Shown one piece after another: positions 21,101 to 31,000 of a DNA stretch of 64,000 nt. Positions within the stretch are counted from its first letter, which is position 1; each line of letters opens with the position of its first letter. Source of the stretch: Halichondria panicea (taxonomy: Eukaryota > Porifera > Demospongiae > Suberitida > Halichondriidae); the NCBI RefSeq assembly GCF_963675165.1, contig NC_087379.1, positions 4,605,442-4,669,441 on the forward strand, in the 5' to 3' direction. The notes below the pieces were generated by a model, which made no database searches, was not told where the DNA came from, and saw nothing but the letters and a program-made list of their open reading frames with translations. The position numbers were made by a program, and so were the translations under genes.

Positions 21101-23658
21101 TATACGGAATAGCCAGTGGCCGCATTTCAGGGCAAGTTTTGTGTAGTAAACATCTAGCTAGCAATCCGTGCAAAACAAAATGTCCAGTATATCAAGGTGG
21201 CCGTACTTCAGAAGCCAGAATAGCAAGAGTCTCACTGTAATTAAAAGACAAATAAACACATGGGTAATAGTCGGCCACTGACTCACTCTTTGAGAATTTT
21301 AAGTGGCTCCTCACCAGTGACGTAGCCCTGCTCTGGATTGACACGAGACGTCTTACAACAACCACAAGCTTTCAGCCCCCTCAGAATTAACGCATCACCG
21401 ACTCTCACTACTGCTTCCCAACTGTCCTGTTTGGATGAATCGTACGTGCAGGAGGAGTGAGAATGAGAATGTTTGCTTCATATAGCAACCAATCACTGGT
21501 TGACACTATTGCTATTGTGCTGCAAGGCATTGCCGTATTTTCTTTACATCCAGAAAACCTAGAATCCAGAAAGAGCTTGAAAGAAGATGTTAAATCAGTT
21601 CAAGAAGATATAAGTGCTATGCTTACGTCACCATCTATACATGTATATATGCAGGTATTTCGTCTTGTACTTCTGGCTCGTTTAATCTCCCTTTTTTTTC
21701 CTAAAGTTGCAGTTTTACTACACTGGAGATTATAATGGGATTATAAAAAAAACGTATTAATCGTTCGGATTTTGATTGCACTACTGCACTTTTTTTAAGA
21801 GGCTATCATTGTCTAACGGCCTGCAGTCAGACCTCGAAACCAGAGCTGTACATACTTTACTTGTTGTAGATTACTTGCTGTTTAGAGCCTTCTGTTGATA
21901 CGAGAGAAAGAGAGAGAGAGAGAGAGAGTTCAAAGAATCGTGGCTATGTTCGAACTATGTTCCAGTATTTGGCCTTGTCACTCCGCCGAGGAAGCTTTTT
22001 GTTGGCCGTGAGTTTGAACTTGCTTACCTAGGTACCATCAGCTTAGTGCTCTGAGCCGCTGTCCTCGAGAACAAGCGTTTGAAAATAGAACGTGTTCGAT
22101 AATCGGTTGTTTACTCTAGTACTACCCAACGGTTTTTATGGGCTGCATAGCTAATAGTTGCTTATTCTCCTTCATGCACTCCTGTCTGTACGTATGTGCA
22201 TATACTAGTTTGTATAATTACGATGTGAAAGTGTTAATTTCATTGGGATGCATGCTGATGCGAGATCAATCATAATGAGTGTGTTAACATGGAGGGTGAC
22301 ATTGTACGAGTGCATGTGTTTTGTCTGTATCTCAGGAAACTGGTCAGAGCCAGAGAGAGCTAGCAATAGAGTAGGTATGTGTGTAACTTTACTGTCTAAC
22401 CATAATTCCGAGCGAAGCAAGGCTCTAATCTGGTCACGTTGAGATTTTGGAGAAAAAAAGACGACAACGATGACGTCGGACTAGTGGCTCTGGTTGCTGC
22501 AGACTGTAACGGTTCGACTTCAAAGTTGGAGGACGTGTTAGCAGGAGTGTATGAAGAGGAGTATCCAACTGTAGCAGTTGTAGTGTAAACCAGGTTTCGG
22601 TACAAGTATGTCATACCACGTCACTATCAGACCGCATCTAAGTGGGTGCGTAGGTGTAGTGGTTAATTAGTTAAAAATGATATCAGCATACACACGTGTC
22701 AAAAGTTCGCTGTGTGCATGGTCTCATTTGGAGGGTAAATAAATTATTCCATTGCACGTTTTAAACTAAGCTCTCGAGTTTTTTAAGGTGGAATGGAAGG
22801 TACGTTTGGAGTCAGATACAGATGAAGAAGAGGGCTAGCTAACATATAATGAGATTCATTATGTGCCTATTATTAACATCGGTAGACTTAATTCAGCTTA
22901 ATCTCAGACCACTGGGCAAGAGGTGAGCACCAACCCATAAACCGATAACTTGGGCCCAGATACAAGGCAATGTAGAGCCACCACCCATTCCGTAGCATGT
23001 GTAGGCGTGTGAAGCCACGCTATCCAAACGGGTAACCCTAAGAGGCTATGCCTCACCTAAAGATCACAAAGAGGGGGGAACCCCCTCACACAATAAGTGC
23101 TGTGCTCAAGCCCAAGCAGGTGGTGTGAGAAAAAGGGATACCCCCAGAGGCGCCGAGGTGAGAGGGGTGGAAAGACGCTATTAACACTTAGAGGCTTCCA
23201 ACACAAGAATGACTACCACGCGGTAGGTCCCCTACTGCGCATGCGCAGCCACCCCTACTCGTATTAATCCCAAGAGTACTTGCCCCTGGCTGCCATTAAC
23301 CATTGTTTTGTCCTCACACACAAAACCCACTATTAATTACAAAGTCGACAAGACCCACAAACAAATTTGCAATGTGAAAAATTGCTAGGATTGGCTGGAT
23401 GAAACACCAAAAAGCGTAGAAACAAGAAAGCGGGCGAGAGCATAATTTAATCCGTTACAATGTCATTCACATGTACGTTACATTCTTTGCTGGTAGTTTT
23501 CCATGCTATTTTGTGGTTTTTCCGCTTATGCTCTCACCCACTTTCTTGTTTCTACGCTTTTTGGTGTTTCCCTCAGCCAATCTTAGCAATTTTTCTTTTA
23601 TGGGTCTTGTTCCCATGCTTTTTATGCCTCGGTGCACATGCGCAAGCGAGGTATACGG

Positions 23659-23695
<37 letters not shown>

Positions 23696-26600
23696 CTATT
23701 TCAGCTGCTCAAGGATCAATGAAGTGCAAGTAAGAGTTTCTATAGGCTTCTAGTCATGTTTTCTTGGCATGCTATTTGTGAATTTGCAAAATAAAGCTTC
23801 GTTCTCGAGTTATGCCTAGTTTTGCTTACTTGGAATGTCATTGCAGCCTTTTCAGAAGAGTCTGTAGCAAAACTTGTTCACCGAGTGTTGCTACTCTACT
23901 TAGTAGTTAGCTCTGCACTAGAACACTAGCTATTGGTAGCTGCAAGAGTGAGAAGAGAGTAGTTGGGCGGAGCCCGACCGTCCCTGACGGGAGGTAGGGT
24001 TTCAAGCCTATGTCAGGATTTGTCTTTGCTGCAACTATAGTTGCAGCCCAATCAGATTGCAGCATTTCTACTGTGGTCTGTGTCACGTCCGGTTGTGCAA
24101 CCTCAAGCAAGATAAAATGGTTAACACCCACTTCAGAATAATAATATTCATAGAATAAAATGATTATTCATAGCTGCTTATCAGCGTGTTACATAATTCA
24201 GCAAGACAAATCCTGACATAGGCTTGAAACCCGACCTCCCGTCAGGGACAGTCAGGCTCCGCCCAACTAAGAAGAGAGCTGCAAGGCTCTGCTGACTTGC
24301 AGCCATTATTAATTTTTAGACTTGAACTTTTGGCATCGATCGTTTTTAACAACAATCATGGTCGATCATTACCCACTATTTGAGTTTCCCTGTGATTGCA
24401 TGCAGCAAAATTAAAAATGTTCATCATGATAATTATAATCAATGTGTGTATAAAAGCTAGCTATTAGTAGTTTTATGTTATGTAGCTTTGGCACCTCCAC
24501 CGAGGCATCAGCACCCACGATGCTTTCATTTTTCTTAGTTTTTGCTCTTTTTTTACTCTCCTTTATTAATTTGATAACTATGCGAAAATCTGCTGCAGTT
24601 AATTGTTAGGTTGCTATCGATACTGTAAATATAGCACTTTGGCATCCAGGTAGTAAGCAAACTGAAACAGACCATAGACCGATTACTATAATCCGCGTCC
24701 GCTTACGTGCTGGAAACAGAAGTCTGATGGCTAGAGATTATCTTAGTGTAGGTATTCGATGTATGAGCAGTTTCTTCTTGAAACGGGTGAATCAGCAGAG
24801 AACTAAATGCAGACGGTACAGCTCTTTTTTCACTTTTGTAACTAACTAGATAGTGCTCTAGTGCGAGGCTAACTAATAAGTCGAATAGAAACTTTGTATT
24901 CAAGTTTACTATGAACGATTCTGCAATAGCCTTCATTCTATAGGTAAAACTATAGCCATAACTCATACGAAGCTCTATTTTCAAATCCATAGATCAAAAT
25001 CCATGAGACATAGCTAGAAGCCATTAGTTATGGTCACATAGTAACCATTGAGCAGGAAAAGATGGAATACACAGACACACACACGTTTAGCTTTACCGTA
25101 TGACTCCTGCGGCTACGCCCCGAGGCATAATAATCACTTAAGCACCTCCAGTGCAAAATGCCTCGGTGCAAGTTTTTGTCGCACTAAAACAGTCTGGAAA
25201 TGCACCTTTCAAGGAAAAGAACGTCTGAACGCCTGGTTAAGTTCCAATGTAGGTTTCGTGTTATTGATCAAGAAATGTCTTGGACTGGTAATTAACCGTA
25301 CAGGACAGGGCGTTCATGCATGCCCACAATTAGTCATGATTCACATGAACCTATTGTACTATTTAAGTCGTTCTGTGTGATGTGATCCACATGACTAATT
25401 GATATATCGTGTTGTATGCAATATGCAAGGCAGCTCGCTCTTGGGGGGATGCGTCCGCAGGCTTGTATTTTTTGCAACATTCGGCCTTACGCTATGTCTG
25501 TTAGTACATAATAGGAAAGGGCTTAAATTCCAGTGCAAAAAACCAGCACTTGAGCATGCCGCTAAGCTTATAATCGAGAATGGTGAATAGTCCAATTTTA
25601 CTACGTAGGTTAGTGTATAGTTAAAACACGTGGGTAATAGTCAACCTTTCAGGGCCATCGGACTGACTCACTCTTTGAGAGTTTTAAGTGGCTCCTCGCC
25701 AGTGACGTAGCCCTGCTCCTGGTGGACACGAGTCATCTTACAGCGACCACAAGCTTTCAACCCCCTCAGAATTAACTCATCACCAACTCTCACTGCTTCC
25801 CAGCTGTCCTGTTTGGGATTGTGAGAGAAAAAAGCACATGATTGAAGTACATAACATTTGAGAACATTAATTGTCAATTTGTGGCTGCCTAAAACGTTTA
25901 ACACCCACATGCATCATGCATACACGCACAATTGTACTTTCTGGCGCATACATCGTATCAAGCAAACTTTATAGTATGCTCCATACACATACCTCAGCAT
26001 GTGGTAGACATCCTGACAAAACAACGTTGGGTCGGAATCTTTCCATCAGTAGAGCAGTGTCCAGTTTAGAGTTAAGCAGCTCCAGTGATGCCTCAGAGGC
26101 CATTAGCACTGGGGACCAGTCAGAGAAGCTTGTCTGCATGTAAGAGACACACAAGTTAGCGATAGAAAATGATACAAATACAGAATTGTTATTTTACAGA
26201 AGCTGAATTTATCGTTAATAATGTAGAAAGAGTTCGCCATCACCAAACCGTTTTCACCTACTGCATGTTATACTGTTTTTAAAAAGTTACGCCCACAAAT
26301 GTATAGCATCCAACATTATAATACTTCCAAAATATTTGGTGTTAAAACCAGAAGCATACACAGCCTGTGATAACATCAAAAGTTAATAACCTCTTCTCCA
26401 TGCCTGGCGATGTCCTCCCATCGTTGATCCTGCCTGAGGACCCTGGCCCTGTGACGAGGGGCCATGTAGTACAGCCGACAGCCGTCTAGTCCTAAGTACT
26501 GTGAAATCCACTGACTGGCCTCCTCCCCCATGTCCACGCCTTCACCACTTATTGCCCACACCCTAGGTAAAGTATGAAAGTAACAAAGGTGCTGATATGT

Positions 26601-27401
26601 CTTGGTGCACATATTCATTTCTTAGCTATAGACACGTGTAACTAGCGTAATTTACGGCCACTGTTACCAAGGAAGTAATTAATTTTCAAAAAGTGAAGTC
26701 CTGAAATGTGTAATTTCTTGTCTATAGCAAGCTATATAGAGTCTCAGAGCTGTAGCTTTTGCAGCTCTGTTACTCACTCACCAGGTAAAAAATAATAACT
26801 CGTTATATTGAGGCTATCCATCCTGTAAATGCAGCACTTTGGCGTTGGTATTGGGCCATGCACAAAAAGGTAAACCCCACCGTGACTGACATTCTGCCAC
26901 CTACTTGACTAGTGTGGTTTGGGCATCCTCTGGTGGTTGTGGGAGAGTCAGTTTGCTCATGTCAGGAGCGTTGAGGGAAAGTTGTACTTGACCATCGTCA
27001 AGGAAAGTAAGCTCAGGCTGGATTTTGGCCATACTTGGTTGCTTACGCTGGCTGCAGAAGGATCCAGTCTTGTCAATAATCACCCAGCACCTGTACAGTG
27101 ATTGAAGAAAAGTAAAATAGTGAGTACACCCTAAATCCCGTAACTCATTTCCAAATACGCACCTGTCATAGAGGAGGCCTCTTTTGAAGACGTCGGCAGA
27201 GTCCACTTCAATTCTATGGCAGGACTTGACTGGGTATACACACAGCTTGGAGACCTTGGCCACTGGGGTGAGATAAGCAGAAGGAGAGCTGGGAGGCATA
27301 TCAGGGTTTGCTTCCTCCACCTTCCCCCTCAGCAACCACCAGAGGAGAGTGCTGGCTGCAATACCTGAGCCCACTCCCAGAGCCTGAGGGCTGATATCCA
27401 T
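18192..27401 (-). CDS. MTARC: Mitochondrial amidoxime-reducing component (MOSC domain)
   Basis: The minus-strand start is the ATG at 27401. Exons inferred: 27163-27401, about 26907-27090, 26391-26563, 25996-26133, 25669-25828 and 18192-18329; the last ends at TAA. Residues 10-27 form a hydrophobic N-terminal anchor (ASTLLWWLLRG), as in mARC proteins of the outer mitochondrial membrane. The MOSC N-terminal barrel begins at SKLCVYPVKSCHRIEV. The MOSC core has FRPNVVLSGC and the Cys loop LKACGRC, whose first Cys corresponds to the molybdenum ligand of mARC, followed by GEEPLKTLKE. The final exon gives the conserved PLFGYSFSVLNSG ending. The family reduces N-hydroxylated compounds with cytochrome b5 and its reductase. 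The penultimate intron is only about 170 bp, but the last is about 7.3 kb and contains another gene and an exon copy (21289-21430). Confidence 0.88.
18576..18753. mobile_element. Short MITE with CAGGGCTGCATT termini
   Basis: The left end CAGGGCTGCATTGAGG and the right end CCTGAATGCAGCCCTG are inverted repeats around a C/G-run-rich 178-bp body. The flanks GATTG and GATTA may be a short target duplication. One end of a second copy lies at 1598-1645. Confidence 0.7.
19092..19350. repeat. 77-79 bp tandem repeat upstream of the lectin-like gene
   Basis: The anchor AACAAAACAAYATCTGTCA begins at 19092, 19171 and 19248, with a partial fourth occurrence at 19341. Each unit contains CTACAACTGTTGTTTGTAG, which can form a hairpin. 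The array ends about 90 bp before the TATA box of the gene that starts at 19552. It could hold repeated regulatory sites; no factor can be named from sequence alone. Confidence 0.85.
19441..19448 (+). promoter_or_regulatory. TATA box for the gene starting at 19552
   Basis: TATATAAA lies 104 bp upstream of the ATG at 19552. This leaves room for a short 5' leader if transcription starts near 19472. No upstream coding exon is evident, and the single-exon gene body supports this position. Confidence 0.55.
19552..20752 (+). CDS. Type II membrane protein with coiled-coil stalk and fibrinogen-related-like domain (frameshifted)
   Basis: The ATG at 19552 starts a single-exon gene. Residues about 45-70 form one membrane helix (VTIIATLALVLAVTILIID) with a polar cytoplasmic N-terminus. 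Residues about 95-190 are a Gln/Asn/heptad-rich stalk with NLT and NNS glycosylation sites. The C-terminal ectodomain opens with SCQQILDCSPSISSGHFWL, then VVLMFCDMNRTCGGMSGGWL and DMRDENPPCPGNL. This resembles the N-terminal part of fibrinogen-related domains common in sponge and invertebrate surface proteins. In the annotated frame the last ~43 residues lose this pattern. Dropping to the next frame near 20549 restores KHIWTFAGAHDEYG, CPC and NDYFCDTG and ends at TAA 20750-20752. So one base is missing relative to the ancestral frame (mutation or assembly error). The gene lies antisense inside the last mARC intron. Ligand unknown. Confidence 0.75.
20880..21241. mobile_element. Degraded pogo-like element end
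   Basis: The reverse complement of the right end reads TTACAGTGAGACTCTTGCTA and continues with TTCTGGC. The same family start occurs on the plus strand at 58566 (TACAGTGGACTCTTGCTAAT). Internal CACCTCGCTATTC-like motifs recur in both. CAGTGRGACTC termini beside TA suggest a pogo/Tigger relic. The left boundary is not resolved. Confidence 0.5.
21245..21445 (-). pseudogene. Duplicated copy of the mARC penultimate exon with flanks
   Basis: This aligns with 25625-25830. Homology extends into the intron on both sides (GGGTAATAGTC downstream, CCAAACAG upstream). The exon copy at about 21289-21430 is fully open on the minus strand: DSWEAVVRVGDALILRGLKA, then CGCCKTSRVNPEQGYVTGEE. The acceptor CCAAACAG and the donor context AAAGAGTGAGT are both kept, as is the exon phase, so it could splice to the last exon at 18329. 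Differences include one inserted Val and Arg-to-Cys in the Cys loop. It is either an alternative exon or a fortuitously intact duplicate. Confidence 0.8.
21447..21690 (+). pseudogene. Duplicated talin exon-intron-exon fragment
   Basis: The segment aligns with 37247-37490 of the talin gene, including the exon (TIAIVLQ ... SLHPENLESRKSLKE), part of the following intron (ACGTCACCATCTATACATG) and the start of the next exon (GTATTTCGTCTTGTACTTCT). Because the intron is retained, it is a DNA-level copy and not a retrocopy. It begins two bases after the mARC exon copy ends, on the opposite coding strand. Confidence 0.85.
22331..22842 (+). CDS. Small acidic C-terminal exons of an unknown gene
   Basis: Three exons join in phase: about 22335-22369 (after ATCTCAG), about 22444-22584 (donor GTGTAA), and about 22791-22842 ending GAGGGCTAG. 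The product reads ETGQSQRELAIEFWRKKDDN, continues NGSTSKLEDVLAGVYEEEYP, and ends VEWKVRLESDTDEEEG. The acidic tail and consistent splice phases suggest real coding sequence. The 5' part is not found; it could lie upstream near the talin-derived fragment. No family is recognised. Confidence 0.35.
22900..23300. other. GC-rich non-coding segment of unknown type
   Basis: This stretch is distinctly richer in G and C than its neighbours, with short runs (AGAGGGGGGAACCCCCT, TACTGCGCATGCGCAG) and several small hairpins. It has no open frame of interest and no tRNA-like A and B boxes that I can recognise. It may be an interspersed repeat or the body of a non-coding RNA; I cannot decide. Confidence 0.3.
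23632..23865. repeat. Interspersed repeat with a TG microsatellite
   Basis: This is the inverted partner of 17405-17612. It starts at CCTCGGTGCACATGCGC, contains a (TG)n run at about 23659-23692, and continues with AAGAGTTTCTATAGGCTTCT and CTTCGTTCTCGAGTTATGCC. The TG run has expanded only in this copy. Confidence 0.75.
23960..24269. mobile_element. Mutator-like MITE with perfect 9-bp target duplication
   Basis: The unit starts TAGTTGGGCGGAGCC and ends with its exact reverse complement. The inverted arms stay almost identical for about 70 bp, including CCTGACGGGAGGT and TTTCAAGCCTATGTCAGG. It is flanked by the identical 9-bp repeat AGAAGAGAG (23951-23959 and 24270-24278). Long TIRs with 9-bp duplications are typical of Mutator-like (MULE) elements. 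The 310-bp body has no transposase. Confidence 0.9.
24300..25620. other. mARC intron sequence without a gene
   Basis: No exon is supported. Degraded CCTCGGTGC-type repeat ends occur near 24495 and 25110. A short phrase (TGTAAATATAGCACTTTGGC) near 24625 recurs near 26830 with small changes, suggesting another dispersed repeat. Confidence 0.4.
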
Positions 27402-28086
27402 GATGACTTGCAGTTGAAACAGTGAGTCTAGCCAGAGATAGAGTAACTTGATAGGTCTAGCTATTAAACTCCATGTGTTTGCATATCATGGGTCTTCCCC
27501 CTGCCATGCCCATGCAACTTAGATCTATGAATAACCTATCAATTGTTGCTGGAATGCAAAGAATGCTGTTGAGGTTAAGTTGTTTGACCACCACCATGCT
27601 CTAGCCACGTCTGACTGGGACAACTGACAGGTATATCTGCTCTAGCTAGCTGTGTGTACGTGTACGTATCTAGAATATTGTGTGTGTTCTTACATAGATC
27701 TAAACCTTTCTGTTAAACATGCATGGTCAAGGTTTGATCAGTAGTCTCAAGATATGTAGATATATAATCTAAGGAAAGCCTTCAGTCTCTTTAATAGTAT
27801 ATATAGTGTGATTATATTTTTATATAGTCTACTAGTATGATGTTTCCGGTCCATTGGTTTGGTTATGATCCGAAGCAAACGTGTGGATTTACAATGTCAA
27901 TGATTTATGTAAATTCGAGACGAGAGTTCATTGTTGGAGCATCAGTCTTTATAGATCTATAGCCCATAATTTTACTCCGTTAATACACTATATTGCACAA
28001 TAAATTATGGCCAATTCTATTCACATCCAAATGTGGCAATCATAACTCATGCTGTTGGTCTACATAGTATTGTTCAATCCACAGCT
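27402..28086. promoter_or_regulatory. Divergent intergenic region between mARC and talin
   Basis: The starts of mARC (27401, minus) and talin (28087, plus) face away from each other across 685 bp. Both upstream regulatory regions must lie here. I see no clear TATA box at the expected spacing for either gene. Blocks such as TTGGGAAACCC-type sites are absent, so no factor can be proposed. Confidence 0.45.
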
Positions 28087-31000
28087 ATGCCTCCACTACT
28101 TCTAAAGATATCCGTTGTGGGAGGAGTGACCAAGTTACTGCATTTTGATAAGTCAATGACAGTGTTTGATGCATGCAGACACATCCGGGCAAAGTTAGCA
28201 TCGTCAAGTCAACAACAATGTAAGATTTTCATGGATCCTTTAATAATTAAACAGCAGTCAGTATTTCAGGAATCAGACTACTTCAGAATGTCGTCATCAT
28301 CATTATTTTTGGCCACCTATAAATTGTGTTCCTATAAACCTTGGGACCAAAGTCTATTTTAGTATTAGTCAGTTAAAAATGTTTTAGCTTGTTTGCATTT
28401 TGACACAACTCGTGCAGCTGACCAGACGTACGGCTTGTTTCTCTCAAAGGAAGATCCAACGCTAGGCATATGGCTCGAGAATGGCAGAACTTTGGATTCC
28501 TATAAATTCAAGTCAGCAAAAGTTAGTAAGCCATGCAGTGGTATAATTATAGCTGTTATCCAGATATTAGTGTAGTCAACCTCTGACACACAATACAGTT
28601 ATAGTTATGACTTTAATGGGGCTTCTGTGTACATATTGCTATCCCACACATTGTAGCTCACACAATCACTTAGTGTTGGCTTTGTTGAAAAATGCATGAG
28701 TCTAATTTAACAGGAGTGCATGCATGCATGCTTGTACATATTTATATCTTATAATTATGACTAAGAATGTATACAGTACTTATACTCCTTTGGTCATTTC
28801 CTTCCCTCAGACGTCACTGGAGTATCGTTCAAAGCAGCGACTAATACGTGTCTGTACGTTGGATGGGGCGACACGGAAAGTTGTTATCGATGGTAGTCTA
28901 CCGGCACTGGAAAATATCAGAGCAGTATGTGCACGAATAGGTATGTCCTTTGAGCTTGGAAATAACAGTACAGCTATGACCTTCTCCTTGCTCCAGGAAT
29001 TCAGAATCATCAAGAATTCTCTTTCACAGTGGACAAAGACTCACAGAAATCTACTTTTAAACGAGTACGTGTAATAATGGCAGTATACTGAATTCACTAG
29101 CAGCATTGTTACATTCCTAATATCTCACCAGGCCGATAAACCCAGTGCAGACAGAAAGCTTGACACCCTCCGAAAAGAAAGGCACACTCACGATTTCTGT
29201 AAGTTATTGATAGATCTACTAGATGGTATTTTAGCCACAGTACCCACAAAAAGCACACACGTAATGACATTATCCTATAAGTATATATAGGTTTTGTGTA
29301 GTGCTAACTAAACTTACTTTATATAACCTTTGCTTTTTGTTATGTTACCGTATGCGCACGTACATTATAAGCCAGAGAGCCCTATATACTTTGTGTTGAC
29401 TCCTTAATATATTATTACTACTATAGTGCACTGGGTGGACCCTCATAAGACACTGAGGGAGCAGGGACTGTTTGGAGACTCTGTGGAGCTCACTCTCAGG
29501 AAGAAGTACTTCTTTTCTGACGAAGACATTGGAGCCAATGACCCAGTTCAGCTGCATCTCCTCTATACCCAGGTACGTTCAATGACATTTTAAAATCATC
29601 ACTCATGATTCCTCGCAACATTTTTGTGATCATGCACATTAGGTACTTCTCTGTGGTGATGCCAAACATTTACAAATTGTCTTGATCACTTTATGCATGT
29701 ATACGATTACATAAATTATTGTGATATAAGAAGTAGGAATTATACAGGCACCTATATATATATATATACCTTACAGACTAGCGAAGCAGTGACCAATGGA
29801 GTGCATCCAGTTACCATAGCAGAGGCCCTATCTTTGTCAGCTCTAAGATGCCAGGAAATGTATGGAGATTACCTGGAAAGGAAATTCCAGAAAGGATCCA
29901 TCAGATCAACGTACGTCTCCAAGTAGAAATGTACCTGATCTCTAGTACACTTTTGTCCTACTCAGTTTGAGAGGTTTTCTACCAGTGGAATACAGAAAAG
30001 ACACAAGAAAAACAAAAGCCAGCTTTCTATTGGTACGTACGTATACACCAATCACAATGTAATTAACTGAGTGCATACTGATGCAGGAGTATCAAAAGCT
30101 GGCTGGTCTCGAGGATTTGTCAGCCAAGTTCCAATACATTGAAAAGTGTAGAAAGCTAGACACCTACGGAACGTCATTCTTTGCTGTCAAAGTAACTTAC
30201 TACTATAATAGATTCTCTTATTATTTCACCCACACTGTTTGCTTTATGATTAGGAAAAGGTTCCTCGACGAAACAAGCTCCACCCTGTCCTGCTCGGAAT
30301 CAAGAGGGAGTGTGTGCTCACACTTGACATTAAAACTAAAGAGGTTCTAGAGATGTGGGAACTCCAAACCATCCACAGCTACTTCTCCACTCCAACAAGC
30401 TTCTGTCTGGTAATAATAGCTAAGAAATCCACTCAAACAATTGCGTGTGCATCTTTATTCAGAATTTTGGTGGCTACCGATCTGGCTTGTACATTGTTAA
30501 GACAACTGAAGGAGAGTCGATAGTTCAACTACTAGACGGCTATATTCAACTCATTCAGCAAACAGTAAGCTTTTATTATACACTCAAGGCATGCATCAAT
30601 GTTTGAATCACTTATAATAATTATAGATGAAGCAAAATTCAGTTCTCCCTCCTTCATCACCCAATGAGAAGGTTCTTAGTCCTAAGGTAAAGAATTCATT
30701 TGTATACATGTGTGCGCTATATATATAGACCTTTCTTTTGTGCGCCATCTCTTCAATTAAAGTGCGTACGTATAATTATACATGCTTTGCACTACATGTG
30801 CTTCATTGTAATACTCCTTCCCTACACTTCAGGAGAAAATGCAGCAAGTGATTTCTGAAGTTATCAACAATGTGTCTCAGTCTCAAATTGCATTAGAAAC
30901 ACCAGCTGAATCAAAAGTACGTATATACAAGTATTACACATGGCATAATACAGCCGAAATTACGCTCATCCATACATGCACACGCATGCATGCAGATAAA

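Noticed and set aside
21900-21930. (AG)n run as a regulatory GAGA site
   Set aside because: It is a simple microsatellite with no adjacent start site or other promoter element.
23460-23753. Plus-strand open frames with a Cys/Val run
   Set aside because: They cross a (TG)n microsatellite and the end of an interspersed repeat, with no splice or promoter context.
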